In this document: positions 17,152 to 25,215 of the stretch, piece after piece
Layout: every line of letters begins with the position of its first letter
Numbering within the stretch: position 1 is the stretch's first letter
Assembly: GCA_934655935.1 (NCBI GenBank)
Contig: CAKUHJ010000001.1
Location: forward strand, 1-64,000
From: an uncultured Oscillospiraceae bacterium
Lineage (GTDB): Bacteria; Bacillota; Clostridia; Oscillospirales; Oscillospiraceae
Length of the DNA stretch: 64,000 nucleotides
Direction of reading: 5' to 3'
Position numbers and translations under genes: made by a program
Notes under the pieces: model-generated
What the model was told of the DNA's origin: nothing
Database searches by the model: none
The model's input: only the letters and a program-made list of their open reading frames with translations

Positions 17152-18663
17152 TCAGTGCAGCGGATTGCCGGTCACCGGCGAATCCTCCGAGCCGATCTGA
17201 TACCATTCGTTCCGGCCGTAGATCAGGACGGGCGTACCGTCGTCGATTTCATTGAAAATGGTCGCCATGGCCGCCTCCGGGATGTTGACGCAGCCGTGCG
17301 AGCCGTCATTTACATAATATTCCCCGCCGAAGGCGCTGCGCCAGGAGGCGTCGTGCAGGCCGATGACGTCGTAGATCACGCTGACCCAGTATTTGACGAA
17401 AACCCGGAAGTCAGTGCCCACCAGCGTGCAGTTTCTCAGCCGATTGTGGGAATAATAAAGCCCGGTCGGCGTATTGTGCCCGGCGGCAAGATTTCCGGTG
17501 ACGATGGGCGTTGAGATCACCAGCGCGCCGTTTTTGAAGTAGGTGAGCCGCTGGTTATCCAGGTCCACCTCCACATAGGTGTCCCCGAGGCCAAAGGGCC
17601 GGCCGGAGGTATCCGTGCAGGAAACGGGCGCGGATACCGTGCCGCTCTCCAGGTCAAAGAGCATCCAAAGGAGCGCCTTCTGCAGCGCCTCGCGGTCAAT
17701 GCCGTAATTGCAGCGCAGAAAGGACACCGGCGTCAGCCCCTTGAGATAGGAGTCAAAATAATAGGGCGCGTCATAGGTGCAGTATGTCTGCTCCCAGCGT
17801 TCGATCTGCTCGTCGAGGGCCTGTGGATTCAGGCGCACATAGCCTCCCTCCGCCGGCTGCGCCAGCTCCTCCAGCTGGGCCGGAAGCAGGCTTTCCTCAC
17901 CGCCGGGGAGCAGCGCCTGCTCCGATTCAAACGACACGCAGAGCGCAAGCTCGTCCTTTTTCTGTCTCCAGAGGCTTTCGCGGACGGCAATCTGGCCGTC
18001 CTCCAGCTTCGCCTGCGGCGTTTTCTGCGCAGCCAGAAGCGGCGCGGCCGCGTCCTTTTCTATCGCGCCGGAGTCTGTCAGCGCCTGAAGAAGCGTCGTC
18101 GTCGTTCCCTTTGTCGGGCAGTGCAGTGCCAGAAGCGTCATTCTCGCAAGCTCGGCGCGCGTGAACGTGCCGCAGAAAAGAAGTCTGCTGTAGAAGCCGC
18201 AGCGCTCGGCGAACGCCTCTGCATCCTGGTAGGTGAAATCCTCGCCGTCCCGGTAGCCGAGCGCGCGCAGCAGGAATACCGCGTAATCCCTGGCGCTGCA
18301 GGGCTGCTCCGCACCGAAGCGCGTTTCCGAAACGCCGCGCGCAAGGCCGTTTTCCCAAAGCCAGGCAAGATACGGCGCGCACCAGCCCTCGCCGTCTGAG
18401 AAGGGCTGCGTGAGCTGCCCCTCCGCGTAGAGCGCCTGGGCCTGCGTTTCCGCGCCGTAGAGCCGCACCAGCATCGCCGCAGCCTCGGAGCGCTTCGGCG
18501 CGCGCGCAAGCTCAAAGCTGCCGCCCGTGCCGCGGAACACATCCAGCGTGCAAAGGGCCTGGGCGTCATCCTCCGCCGCGGCAAAAACGCCGCTGCAGAG
18601 CGCAAGCAGCAGCGTCCAGAGCGCAAGCAGGCGGCAAAGACTTCTTTTAATCGTATGTTTCAT
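17152..18663 (-). CDS. SLH-domain L,D-transpeptidase (YkuD family)
   Basis: A 503-residue exported cell-wall protein. A signal peptide (LLALWTLLLALCSGVFAAAE) is followed by S-layer-homology-like repeats (about 40-190; PFSDGEGWCAPYLAWLWENG fits an SLH core), a linker, and a C-terminal YkuD catalytic domain (about 360-490) with the signature HDASWRSAFGG and SHGCVNIP, whose Cys is the nucleophile. Such enzymes form 3-3 peptidoglycan cross-links or attach proteins to the wall. The combination suggests a wall-anchored enzyme. A divergent promoter pair separates it from the small zinc-ribbon gene; the GT4 gene follows in the same unit. Confidence 0.88.
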   Translation of the reverse strand: MKHTIKRSLCRLLALWTLLLALCSGVFAAAEDDAQALCTLDVFRGTGGSFELARAPKRSEAAAMLVRLYGAETQAQALYAEGQLTQPFSDGEGWCAPYLAWLWENGLARGVSETRFGAEQPCSARDYAVFLLRALGYRDGEDFTYQDAEAFAERCGFYSRLLFCGTFTRAELARMTLLALHCPTKGTTTTLLQALTDSGAIEKDAAAPLLAAQKTPQAKLEDGQIAVRESLWRQKKDELALCVSFESEQALLPGGEESLLPAQLEELAQPAEGGYVRLNPQALDEQIERWEQTYCTYDAPYYFDSYLKGLTPVSFLRCNYGIDREALQKALLWMLFDLESGTVSAPVSCTDTSGRPFGLGDTYVEVDLDNQRLTYFKNGALVISTPIVTGNLAAGHNTPTGLYYSHNRLRNCTLVGTDFRVFVKYWVSVIYDVIGLHDASWRSAFGGEYYVNDGSHGCVNIPEAAMATIFNEIDDGTPVLIYGRNEWYQIGSEDSPVTGNPLH

Positions 18664-18695
18664 GGCAGGTTCTCTTTCTCTCTGTGATATCGTTT

Positions 18696-18724
18696 ATCAT
18701 AGCATATCCCGCCGCTCAGGGCAA
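18696..18724 (-). promoter_or_regulatory. Promoter of the L,D-transpeptidase operon
   Basis: Minus strand TTGCCC (18719-18724), 17-base spacer, TATGAT (18696-18701). Confidence 0.65.
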
Positions 18725-18756
18725 GGCGGAGCTGCGGGCGCCCCCGCCGATTTTTA

Positions 18757-18785
18757 TTGACGCTGGGGCCGCTTTGCACTATACT
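18757..18785 (+). promoter_or_regulatory. Promoter of the Lar-like zinc-ribbon gene
   Basis: TTGACG (18757-18762), 17-base spacer, TATACT (18780-18785); divergent from the L,D-transpeptidase promoter. Confidence 0.75.
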
Positions 18786-18837
18786 ACAAGCAGCAGCGGC
18801 CCTTGCGGCCCGGAAACGAAGGAATGGTGCAGAAGCT

Positions 18838-19062
18838 ATGACAAATGATTTCGATTTTGACCTGCAGGAATGCCCGGTTTGCGGGGGGCCTGCGATTCTG
18901 GAGGAGGAAAACGGCTGGTGCATGTACGTGGCCTGCCTGGACTGCGGCGCGCACACGGTGCACATCTCCTTCAGCTCAGACGGCGAGCGCCGCAGCGCCG
19001 CGCAGAGCGCGGTACAGCTGTGGAGCATCGGCAAGGTTCTGAAGGAAACGACAAGCGAATGA
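18838..19062 (+). CDS. Small zinc-ribbon protein resembling Lar (restriction alleviation) proteins
   Basis: A 74-residue protein whose core is a CPVCGG / CLDCGA zinc ribbon followed by a helix with AVQLWSIGK. This spacing resembles the Lar family of restriction-alleviation proteins, common in phages and mobile elements (C-P-x-C-GG ... C-x-x-C-GA ... AIELWN). Function here is unknown; no restriction system is nearby. The ATG at 18838 has no strong ribosome site directly upstream. Its own consensus promoter lies about 50 bases upstream. Confidence 0.65.
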   Translation: MTNDFDFDLQECPVCGGPAILEEENGWCMYVACLDCGAHTVHISFSSDGERRSAAQSAVQLWSIGKVLKETTSE

Positions 19063-19111
19063 GATTTGCGCGGGAATACAGCTTGAAATGCGTGGAAAAC
19101 GAAAAAAGGGC

Positions 19112-19139
19112 TTGACTTTTTTTCGTTTTATGCTACAAT
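19112..19139 (+). promoter_or_regulatory. Promoter of tRNA-Thr
   Basis: TTGACT (19112-19117), 16-base spacer, TACAAT (19134-19139) with an extended TGC just before the -10. The tRNA begins 20 bases downstream. Confidence 0.85.
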
Positions 19140-19159
19140 AAGCAAGCTGTTTCAAGCTT

Positions 19160-19235
19160 GCTGCTGTAGCTCAGTCGGTAGAGCGCGTCATTGGTAATGA
19201 CGAGGTCGGCAGTTCGAATCTGCCCAGCAGCTCCA
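19160..19235 (+). tRNA. tRNA-Thr (anticodon GGT)
   Basis: A full 76-base cloverleaf: acceptor arms GCTGCTG / CAGCAGC, D-arm with AGCTCAGTCGGTAGAGC, anticodon loop TTGGTAA (GGT), T-arm GGCAG-TTCGAAT-CTGCC, discriminator T and an encoded CCA. Confidence 0.97.
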
Positions 19236-19309
19236 CTCAGAAATGACCTTTGGGTGTCAGGTGACCGTGCAAGCGCGTCCACCTCGACAGCAAAGGTCTT
19301 TCTTCGTTC

Positions 19310-19343
19310 AAAATCACAACCGCTGTCGCTGGGTTGTGATTTT
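19310..19343 (+). terminator. Terminator downstream of tRNA-Thr
   Basis: Twelve-base arms AAAATCACAACC / GGTTGTGATTTT with a ten-base loop, followed by GTTTTTC. The 75 bases between the tRNA and this hairpin hold no recognised gene. Confidence 0.7.
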
Positions 19344-19386
19344 GTTTTTCTGATCTGGCGGTTGATCCATAGTGTCCACATGACAC

Positions 19387-19423
19387 AAAGCGCGGTTTAT
19401 CCCATTGGGATGAACCGCGCTTT
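19387..19423. terminator. Hairpin, likely terminator of the CFI-box gene
   Basis: Seventeen-base arms (aaagcgcggtttatccc) with one G-U pair and an ATT loop. It lies just past the end of the minus-strand gene at 19483; the AT-rich flank on the other side (TATAATATAATAT) is also notable. Confidence 0.55.
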
Positions 19424-19482
19424 ATAATATAATATATATTTCCTGAATTTTGAATTCACGATATATACGGTGGCTGCAGGTT

Positions 19483-20394
19483 TTATTGGCCCTCCCGGCC
19501 CAGGAATTCCCGCTCCAGCGCGCGCACCATGCGGACATAGCGACGCTTGCACTGCGCCTGCCGCCCATGGAGAAGATCATCATAGCAGGGAGAAAGATAC
19601 TTCTCCCGCAGCTGCCGGTAGCGGACGGCATGCTCGGTGCAAAGATCGATACATGTTACAATGGCCGGGGCTATGCGGTAGTACTCCCGGATCAGCGCCG
19701 GGCCGTCCGGCTGGGCGGCAAGGTAGCCGTCCCGGAAGGTGCGGAAGGCCGTCAGCTCCGGGCAGTCGTCCGGCTTTCCAAGCTCGCGGCAGACGGCGGT
19801 CGTAATAAAGCACAGGCCCAGGAATTTTTTGCGGAAGCCGCCGGCAATGTCCTCATAATCGCCGAGATAAAACGGCGTTTTGGGCCAGCGCGCGACCCAG
19901 GCCGCCTGAAGGCAGGCGGCAAAATCCTCGCTCACGGGGAGCTTTTTCTTTCTCAGCAGCGGCACGAAGAAAATCGCAATCAGGAATTTATCGTCCTCCT
20001 GCATGCCGCGCCTGCACCAGGTCGCCTCCAGCGCGTCGAGAAGCGCGTCCGCCGCATGCTGCAGGCAGGTCTGCGGATTCTCCGCGGCCATGACGGCGCT
20101 GCTGAAGCGCTCCAGCGCGTCCGCGCACCCGGCCTCGTATTCTGCAAACGCAGGAACAAACTGCTCCCGCGTGATTTTCTTCTGGTAGCCGCGGTAGTCC
20201 ACAATGCAGGGCACAAGCGCAGCGCTCGCCGCCGCAAGGTCCCCGGCTGTCTGCGCATCCGGCTTTGGCTGCCGCAGCGCAGACGCGCGCAGGCGCGCAC
20301 CGCAGTACAGGCAGGAGAATTCCTCCAGCTCCTGCGGAATGAGCAGCTGCTTTCCGCACTGCGGACATTTAAAATTCTGCATGTTCTGTTCCAT
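19483..20394 (-). CDS. Zinc-ribbon protein with CFI-box-type C-terminus
   Basis: A 303-residue protein starting with a rubredoxin/TFIIB-like zinc ribbon (CPQCGKQLLIPQELEEFSC-LYCG, C-x2-C...C-x2-C), a central helical region (about 60-200) and a CFITTAVCRELGKPDDCPEL segment near residue 215 that matches the CFI-box seen at the end of many otherwise unrelated proteins of gut Firmicutes. The function of that box is unknown. ATG 20394 is preferred over 20409 because a GAGG lies about seven bases upstream. It has its own promoter and is divergent from the GH25 gene. Confidence 0.7.
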   Translation of the reverse strand: MEQNMQNFKCPQCGKQLLIPQELEEFSCLYCGARLRASALRQPKPDAQTAGDLAAASAALVPCIVDYRGYQKKITREQFVPAFAEYEAGCADALERFSSAVMAAENPQTCLQHAADALLDALEATWCRRGMQEDDKFLIAIFFVPLLRKKKLPVSEDFAACLQAAWVARWPKTPFYLGDYEDIAGGFRKKFLGLCFITTAVCRELGKPDDCPELTAFRTFRDGYLAAQPDGPALIREYYRIAPAIVTCIDLCTEHAVRYRQLREKYLSPCYDDLLHGRQAQCKRRYVRMVRALEREFLGREGQ

Positions 20395-20417
20395 ATCGCG
20401 CCTCGCCATTTTCTTTT

Positions 20418-20446
20418 ATTGTCCCACACAAAGCGCGTCCTGTCAA
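20418..20446 (-). promoter_or_regulatory. Promoter of the CFI-box gene
   Basis: Minus strand TTGACA (20441-20446), 17-base spacer, GACAAT (20418-20423). Confidence 0.75.
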
Positions 20447-20470
20447 GAACCTCCGCCGGTAAGGAAACGC

Positions 20471-20499
20471 TTGGCGCGGGGCGCATTGTGTGCTATACT
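20471..20499 (+). promoter_or_regulatory. Promoter of the GH25 lysozyme gene
   Basis: TTGGCG (20471-20476), 17-base spacer, TATACT (20494-20499). Confidence 0.65.
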
Positions 20500-20527
20500 T
20501 ACAAAATCAGCGGAAAGGAGGCGCTTT

Positions 20528-21427
20528 ATGCGGAAAAGAAGCAAACGTGCGCAGCGCTCGCGCCTGATCATGCTGGCGCTGTTCGCCCTCGCGGCGGCGC
20601 TGCTCGTGTTCGGCGCCGTCAGACTGATTGCGCACCTTGGCAGCTACAGCCGCTCTGCCACAGTCGGAAAGGAGCCGGATACCCAGGATTCCTCCGGGAC
20701 TCCGGACGATACGCAAACGCCGGAGGACCCGGACGCCGTGCCGCGCAACAGCTATCAGGAAACGGGCTTTTACAATAACAACGGCTTTCTGAGCTATCAG
20801 GACGAGACCTATACCAGCCTGATCGGCGTCGACGTTTCCTCCCACCAGCAGCAGATCGACTGGCAGGCCGTAGCCGGCTGCGGCGTGGAGTTTGCCTTCA
20901 TCCGCATCGGCTATCGCGGCTACACAGAGGGCGCAATCCAGGAAGACGCCTTCTTCCGCCAGAACCTGAGCGATGCGCGCAGCGCGGGACTGAAGCTTGG
21001 CGTCTACTTTTTCTCGCAGGCCATCACGCTGGACGAGGCCGCGGAGGAGGCGCAGTTTGTCCTGGACACGCTGGACGGCGCGGCGCTGGACTACCCGGTG
21101 ATGTTCGACTGGGAGGACATTGACGCCGAGTCCCGCAGCGACGGTATGGACCGCCTGCTTCTTACCGAGCTTGCGCTGACCTTCTGCGACCACATTGAGG
21201 CCGGAGGCTATCGCGCGGGCGTCTACTTCAACCAACGCTTCGGCTATGAGGAGCTGAACCTCAAAAGCCTGCAGCGCTACAGCTTCTGGCTGGCGGAATA
21301 CAATCCGACGCCGACCTTTGCCTATGCCTTCGAGTTCTGGCAGTACAGCGCGGAGGGCACGGTCGCCGGCATTGACGCGCCCGTCGATCTCAACGTTTTC
21401 TTCCGGAAGAAAACGGCGCAGCCTTAA
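20528..21427 (+). CDS. GH25 family lysozyme, membrane-anchored
   Basis: A 299-residue protein with a basic N-terminus and one membrane helix (LIMLALFALAAALLVFGAV), a Pro/Asp/Thr-rich linker, and a GH25 muramidase domain (about 98-298). Catalytic-site signatures are visible: GVDVSSHQQQIDW at the first strand and VMFDWEDID carrying the Asp/Glu pair, then FWLAEYNPTPTF and FWQYSAEGTVAGI at the end. It would cleave the MurNAc-GlcNAc bond of peptidoglycan outside the membrane. AAAGGAG lies seven bases before the ATG at 20528, and a promoter is 29 bases further upstream, so upstream in-frame starts are discarded. Confidence 0.92.
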   Translation: MRKRSKRAQRSRLIMLALFALAAALLVFGAVRLIAHLGSYSRSATVGKEPDTQDSSGTPDDTQTPEDPDAVPRNSYQETGFYNNNGFLSYQDETYTSLIGVDVSSHQQQIDWQAVAGCGVEFAFIRIGYRGYTEGAIQEDAFFRQNLSDARSAGLKLGVYFFSQAITLDEAAEEAQFVLDTLDGAALDYPVMFDWEDIDAESRSDGMDRLLLTELALTFCDHIEAGGYRAGVYFNQRFGYEELNLKSLQRYSFWLAEYNPTPTFAYAFEFWQYSAEGTVAGIDAPVDLNVFFRKKTAQP

Positions 21428-21490
21428 AGAAAAGCCCGGCCACGCTGCCAGAACGCAGCACGGCCGGAACATCTGCCCGAACCTTTTATT

Positions 21491-22045
21491 ATGATGGACT
21501 ATCAAATCATTCGAAGCAGCCGAAAAACCATTGGTCTCGAGGTCCACGCGGAGGGCCTTCTGGTCCGCGTGCCCATGTGCGCGACCGACGCGCAGATTCA
21601 GGCCGTACTCCTGCAGCACCAGCGCTGGATTCAGACGCATCAGGCCGCCGCTGCAGAAAAGCAGAAGACCCTTGCGCAGCTGCCGCCGCTCAGCGAGCAG
21701 GAGCTGCGGGCGCTTGCCGACCGCGCGCTGGCCGTTATCCCGGAACGGGCGGCGTACTATGCCGAAAAGCTCGGCGTAAGCTACGGCCGCATCACCATCC
21801 GGAATCAGCGCTCCCGCTGGGGCAGCTGCTCCGGCAAGGGGAACCTGAACTTCAACTGCCTGCTGATGCTTGCGCCGCCGGAGGTTCTTGACAGCGTGGT
21901 TGTCCACGAGCTGTGCCACCTCAGGCAGATGAACCACTCCGAGCGCTTCTACGCGGAGGTCCTGCGCGTCTTCCCGGACTATTGGCGCTGCCACCGCTGG
22001 CTGAAGGAAAACGGCGGCGCGCTGATGCAGCGCATGACCGGATAG
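21491..22045 (+). CDS. YgjP-like (DUF45) zinc metallopeptidase
   Basis: A 184-residue protein with the YgjP/WLM signature: the NQRSRWGSCSGKGNLNFN strand pair followed by VVVHELCHLRQMNHSERF, giving an HExxH zinc site and a third His five residues on. Members are small soluble metallopeptidase-like proteins whose substrates are unknown; some are linked to restriction-modification or SprT-like functions. Two adjacent ATG codons open the frame and no good ribosome site is seen. It lies 63 bases after the GH25 gene with an imperfect hairpin between them. Confidence 0.85.
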   Translation: MMDYQIIRSSRKTIGLEVHAEGLLVRVPMCATDAQIQAVLLQHQRWIQTHQAAAAEKQKTLAQLPPLSEQELRALADRALAVIPERAAYYAEKLGVSYGRITIRNQRSRWGSCSGKGNLNFNCLLMLAPPEVLDSVVVHELCHLRQMNHSERFYAEVLRVFPDYWRCHRWLKENGGALMQRMTG

Positions 22046-22148
22046 GGAAGCGCTGCGCCCCGGCCCGGAATGCATCGAAGGCCGGAAATACAGCCGGCAG
22101 CGCGGAAGGGCCCGCTGCCCGGGCGCATTTAAGGTCTTCGGATATCCC

Positions 22149-22805
22149 TTAAATCAGCTGCTGCTCGTTGATCATCAGCTTGAACTGAAGCCCGAGCTTT
22201 TCCGCAGCCTTCCGGCACAGGATCATCCGGGCCATGAAAATCTCGAAATAATCCATCACGGAGCCCATGTGCGTATCGACGGTCAGCTTCAGCTTGATCA
22301 GCGTGTGAGCCTCGTTGATCTTGAGCTCCGCCTTTGTCACGGAATAGTTCACCCGGTCATGAATGTCAAAGCTTGCGATATCTGTATTGCGCACACGGCT
22401 GCGGCGCACATCCGATTTGTCCGCCAGGATCAGCGCCGCCGCCATCGGGTTGACCGGAACGCCGGTTCCCTCGTCGTGGTTGCCGATTGCCGTGGTAATC
22501 AGGGCAATTTCCTCCGGCACAAAGCCCATGTTGTCCAGAATCCGGAAGGCCATGACCGCGCCGCTCTGGCTGTGGTCCACCCGGTTTACAAGGTTTCCGA
22601 TGTCATGCAGGAAGCCCGCAATTTTTGTCAGCTCCACCATCCGCTCCGGATAGCCGAGCGTGGAAAGAATATAGCCGGCCTTTTCCGCCACGGCGGTTAC
22701 ATGCGCGAAGCTGTGCTCCGTAAAGCCAAGCGCGCTCAGCGACGCGTCCGCCTGCCAGATGTAGGTACAGATGGCTTCATCCTGCCGGACCTGCTCATAG
22801 GTCAT
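22149..22805 (-). CDS. HD-domain phosphohydrolase
   Basis: A 218-residue soluble protein with an HD metal-dependent phosphohydrolase fold: H32 (HSFAHV), then FLHDIGNLVNRVDHSQSGA carrying the HD pair and a further His, and an AIGNHDEG segment. Proteins like this occur widely in Clostridia without a defined substrate. An AAAGGAG lies eight bases before the ATG. It is convergent with the YgjP gene and divergent from the small membrane-protein gene. The 100 bases between 22046 and 22148 hold nothing recognisable. Confidence 0.8.
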   Translation of the reverse strand: MTYEQVRQDEAICTYIWQADASLSALGFTEHSFAHVTAVAEKAGYILSTLGYPERMVELTKIAGFLHDIGNLVNRVDHSQSGAVMAFRILDNMGFVPEEIALITTAIGNHDEGTGVPVNPMAAALILADKSDVRRSRVRNTDIASFDIHDRVNYSVTKAELKINEAHTLIKLKLTVDTHMGSVMDYFEIFMARMILCRKAAEKLGLQFKLMINEQQLI

Positions 22806-22856
22806 ACAATCAACTCCTTTTGTTTATCATATCATATCCGCGCGCGCTGCCGCAAC

Positions 22857-22885
22857 TTGCGCGCAGGTAAAATTTCTGTTATACT
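22857..22885 (+). promoter_or_regulatory. Promoter of the small membrane-protein gene
   Basis: TTGCGC (22857-22862), 17-base spacer, TATACT (22880-22885). Confidence 0.65.
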
Positions 22886-22912
22886 CAAGAAAACTTCTGG
22901 TGAGGCATAACT

Positions 22913-23203
22913 ATGAAACATTTTCTGACCAGGCTTCTGACCCCCTGGCGGGCCGGGCCGCTGTTTACCGAAAACGAGGCCTTTTACGGCTTCCTTGCGC
23001 GGCGCAACCGCCTGCTCGGCGTTCTGCGTGCGATTCTGCTCGCTGCGGCTGCAGGGCTGCTCATCTGCAGCTACGCGCTCAGCGACCAGCCGCGAAACGT
23101 CTATATGACGGGCGCGCTCTGCGCGTTGCTGCTGACGCTCGGCGTAAGCCTGCTGATCATACAGAATGAAAAGGCGCTCCCGGAGGAGCGCCGCGCCAAA
23201 TAA
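22913..23203 (+). CDS. Small two-helix membrane protein, unknown function
   Basis: A 96-residue protein with a basic, aromatic N-terminus (KHFLTRLLTPWRAGPLF), two membrane helices (about 34-55 and 65-84) and a charged C-tail (EKALPEERRAK). No family is recognised. It has its own promoter, a GTGAGG ribosome site about nine bases before the ATG, and a perfect terminator overlapping its stop codon, so it is an independent unit. Confidence 0.7.
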   Translation: MKHFLTRLLTPWRAGPLFTENEAFYGFLARRNRLLGVLRAILLAAAAGLLICSYALSDQPRNVYMTGALCALLLTLGVSLLIIQNEKALPEERRAK

Positions 23204-23233
23204 AAAAGCGGAGGCCGGAGCCTCCGCTTTTTT
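23202..23233 (+). terminator. Terminator overlapping the stop of the small membrane-protein gene
   Basis: Fourteen-base arms (aaaaaagcggaggc and complement) around CGGA, ending in TTTTTT. It abuts the repeat element at 23234. Confidence 0.9.
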
Positions 23234-23397
23234 AGGCTGCACCGCACAATTCGGCAAGCAAATTCGGCGAGAGATTTTTCGTCAAGTCAAGGTTTGAAAA
23301 ACGAAGGAATACTGTTATGTATTTTGAGTTTTTTAAACCGCGGAATTGGCGGAAAAGATTCACCGAAGCGCGCCGACGCAATTGCGTGGTGCTGCCT
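23234..23397. repeat. MITE-like inverted-repeat element, long copy (164 bp)
   Basis: Outer ends AGGCTGCACCGCACAATT... and, in reverse complement, AGGCAGCACCACGCAATT... form imperfect terminal inverted repeats about 18 bases long. The same family as the 68-bp copy at 56855-56922, but with about 90 extra AT-rich bases in the middle. It lies exactly between a terminator (ends 23233) and the mscL stop codon (23398-23400). No coding capacity. Confidence 0.7.
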
Positions 23398-23835
23398 TTA
23401 TTTCTTTTCCTTCAGCAGGTCCCGGATTTCCGTCAGCAGCAGCTCTTCCTTTGTGGGCTCGGGCTCTGCTTCCTCCTCCGGCTCCGCCGGCTTTTCCAGC
23501 TTCTTCTTGGCCGCGTTGAAGGTCTTGACCACCAGGAACACAACCAGCGCAACCAGAATGAAATCGATCACCGCCGTCAGGAAGGTGCCGACGCCGATGA
23601 CAACCGCTTCCTTCGTAACCTCGCCTGCCGCGTCAACCACCGCAGGGGAGAGCGTGAGATTCAGCGCCGAAAGGTCAAAATCGCCGATCAGCCAGCCGAT
23701 CAGCGGCATAAACACGTCGTTGACCAGGCTTGTTGTAATTTTTCCGAAGGCCGTGGCAATGATTACGCCGATGGCCATATCCAGGACGTTGCCGTGAGAG
23801 ATAAATTCCTTGAACTCCGCAAAAAGCTTCTTCAT
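23398..23835 (-). CDS. mscL: Large-conductance mechanosensitive channel MscL
   Basis: A 145-residue membrane channel that opens under strong turgor to release solutes. The N-terminal amphipathic helix (KLFAEFKEFISHG), the first pore helix (NVLDMAIGVIIATAFGKI), the periplasmic-side loop, the second helix (FLTAVIDFILVALVVFLVVK) and a C-terminal acidic/basic helix (EEELLLTEIRDLLKEKK type) follow the family exactly. GGAGAAGG lies just before the ATG. It is the last gene of the parA-parB-coiled coil-serS-mscL run. Confidence 0.96.
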   Translation of the reverse strand: MKKLFAEFKEFISHGNVLDMAIGVIIATAFGKITTSLVNDVFMPLIGWLIGDFDLSALNLTLSPAVVDAAGEVTKEAVVIGVGTFLTAVIDFILVALVVFLVVKTFNAAKKKLEKPAEPEEEAEPEPTKEELLLTEIRDLLKEKK

Positions 23836-23853
23836 CTTTCCTTCTCCTCCCGT

Positions 23854-25179
23854 TTACGCTTCCGGAATCAGGACCTTTTTGCCGCCCATGTAGGGTTGCA
23901 GGCATTCGGGAATGGTCACGCTGCCGTCGCGCTGCAGATGGTTTTCCAGGAAGGCAATGAGCATTCTGGGCGGCGCGACGCAGGTGTTGTTCAGCGTGTG
24001 CGCCAGGTACAGCTTCCCGTCCGCGCCCTTCACGCGGATGCCCAGGCGCCTGGCCTGCGCGTCGCCGAGGTTCGAGCACGAGCAGACCTCAAAATATTTT
24101 TTCTGCCGCGGGCTCCAGGCTTCAATGTCGCAGGACTTGACCTTGAGGTCTGCCAGGTCTCCGGAGCAGCATTCCAGCTGCCGCACCGGAATTTCCAGAT
24201 TCCGGAACAGCTCGACGGAATACCGCCACAGCTGATCGTACCACTTCATCGAGTCCTCCGGCCGGCAGACGACAATCATTTCCTGCTTTTCAAACTGGTG
24301 AATCCGGTAGACGCCGCGCTCCTCCAGGCCGTGGCTTCCAACCTCCTTGCGGAAGCAGGGGGAGTAGGAGGTCAGCGTCAGCGGCAGCTCGCTTTCCGGC
24401 AGAATCTGGCCGATAAAGCGGCCGATCATCGTATGCTCGGACGTGCCGATGAGATACAGGTCCTCGCCCTCGACCTTATACATCATCGCCTCCATCTCCG
24501 GGAAGGACATTACGCCCCTGACCACGTCGCCATGCATCATAAACGGCGGAATCACATAGGTAAAATGCTTCTGGTCGATCATAAAGTCGCGCGCATAGGC
24601 CAGAACCGCCTCGTGCAGCCGCGCAATATCGCCCAGCAGATAATAAAAGCCCATGCCGGCCACGCGGCCTGCGGCGTCCTTGTCAATGCCGCGGAAGCTC
24701 TGCATGATATCCACGTGATGCGGAATTTCATAGTCCGGGACGACCGGCTCTCCGAAGCGTTCGACCTCCACATTGCACGAATCGTCCGGGCCAATGGGCA
24801 CAGAGGGGTCGATGATGTTGGGAATCTGATACATGATCTCCCGGATTTTCTCCTCCAGCTCCGTCTGGCGGCAGTCCAGCGCGTCGCGCTGCGCGTCGTC
24901 CGCCTTCACCGCGGCGTTATTCTCGTCAATCTGCTTCTGAAGCTCTGCCCGTTCTGCCGGGTCCTCGGTTTTCTTCAGGCGGCCGAACAGAGGGCCGTTG
25001 GCCTTGGAAAGCTTATTGCGCGCGGCCTTGAGCGTCTCGACCTGCTGCTGCGCCGCCCGCTTTTCGCCGTCCAGGCGAATGACCTCGTCCACCAGCGGCA
25101 GCTTCGCATCCTGGAACTTCTTGCGGATGTTTTCCTTGACCAGTTCGGGATTTTCCCGGAGAAATTTGACGTCAATCAT
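23854..25179 (-). CDS. serS: Seryl-tRNA synthetase
   Basis: A 441-residue class II synthetase charging tRNA-Ser. The N-terminal long coiled-coil arm (about 30-110) that grips the tRNA long variable arm is clear, followed by GTSEHTMIGRF, motif 2 (SPCFRKEVGSHGLEERGVYRIHQFEK) in part, and motif 3 near the end (LAHTLNNTCVAPPRMLIAFLEN region). The TSEH variant replaces the more usual TAE of the serine-binding loop; it is seen in some Firmicutes. No T-box leader precedes it; it lies 36 bases after the coiled-coil gene. Confidence 0.97.
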   Translation of the reverse strand: MIDVKFLRENPELVKENIRKKFQDAKLPLVDEVIRLDGEKRAAQQQVETLKAARNKLSKANGPLFGRLKKTEDPAERAELQKQIDENNAAVKADDAQRDALDCRQTELEEKIREIMYQIPNIIDPSVPIGPDDSCNVEVERFGEPVVPDYEIPHHVDIMQSFRGIDKDAAGRVAGMGFYYLLGDIARLHEAVLAYARDFMIDQKHFTYVIPPFMMHGDVVRGVMSFPEMEAMMYKVEGEDLYLIGTSEHTMIGRFIGQILPESELPLTLTSYSPCFRKEVGSHGLEERGVYRIHQFEKQEMIVVCRPEDSMKWYDQLWRYSVELFRNLEIPVRQLECCSGDLADLKVKSCDIEAWSPRQKKYFEVCSCSNLGDAQARRLGIRVKGADGKLYLAHTLNNTCVAPPRMLIAFLENHLQRDGSVTIPECLQPYMGGKKVLIPEA

Positions 25180-25215
25180 GCTGTTTCCTCATTTCCTTTG
25201 CATTCGCGCGAACGC

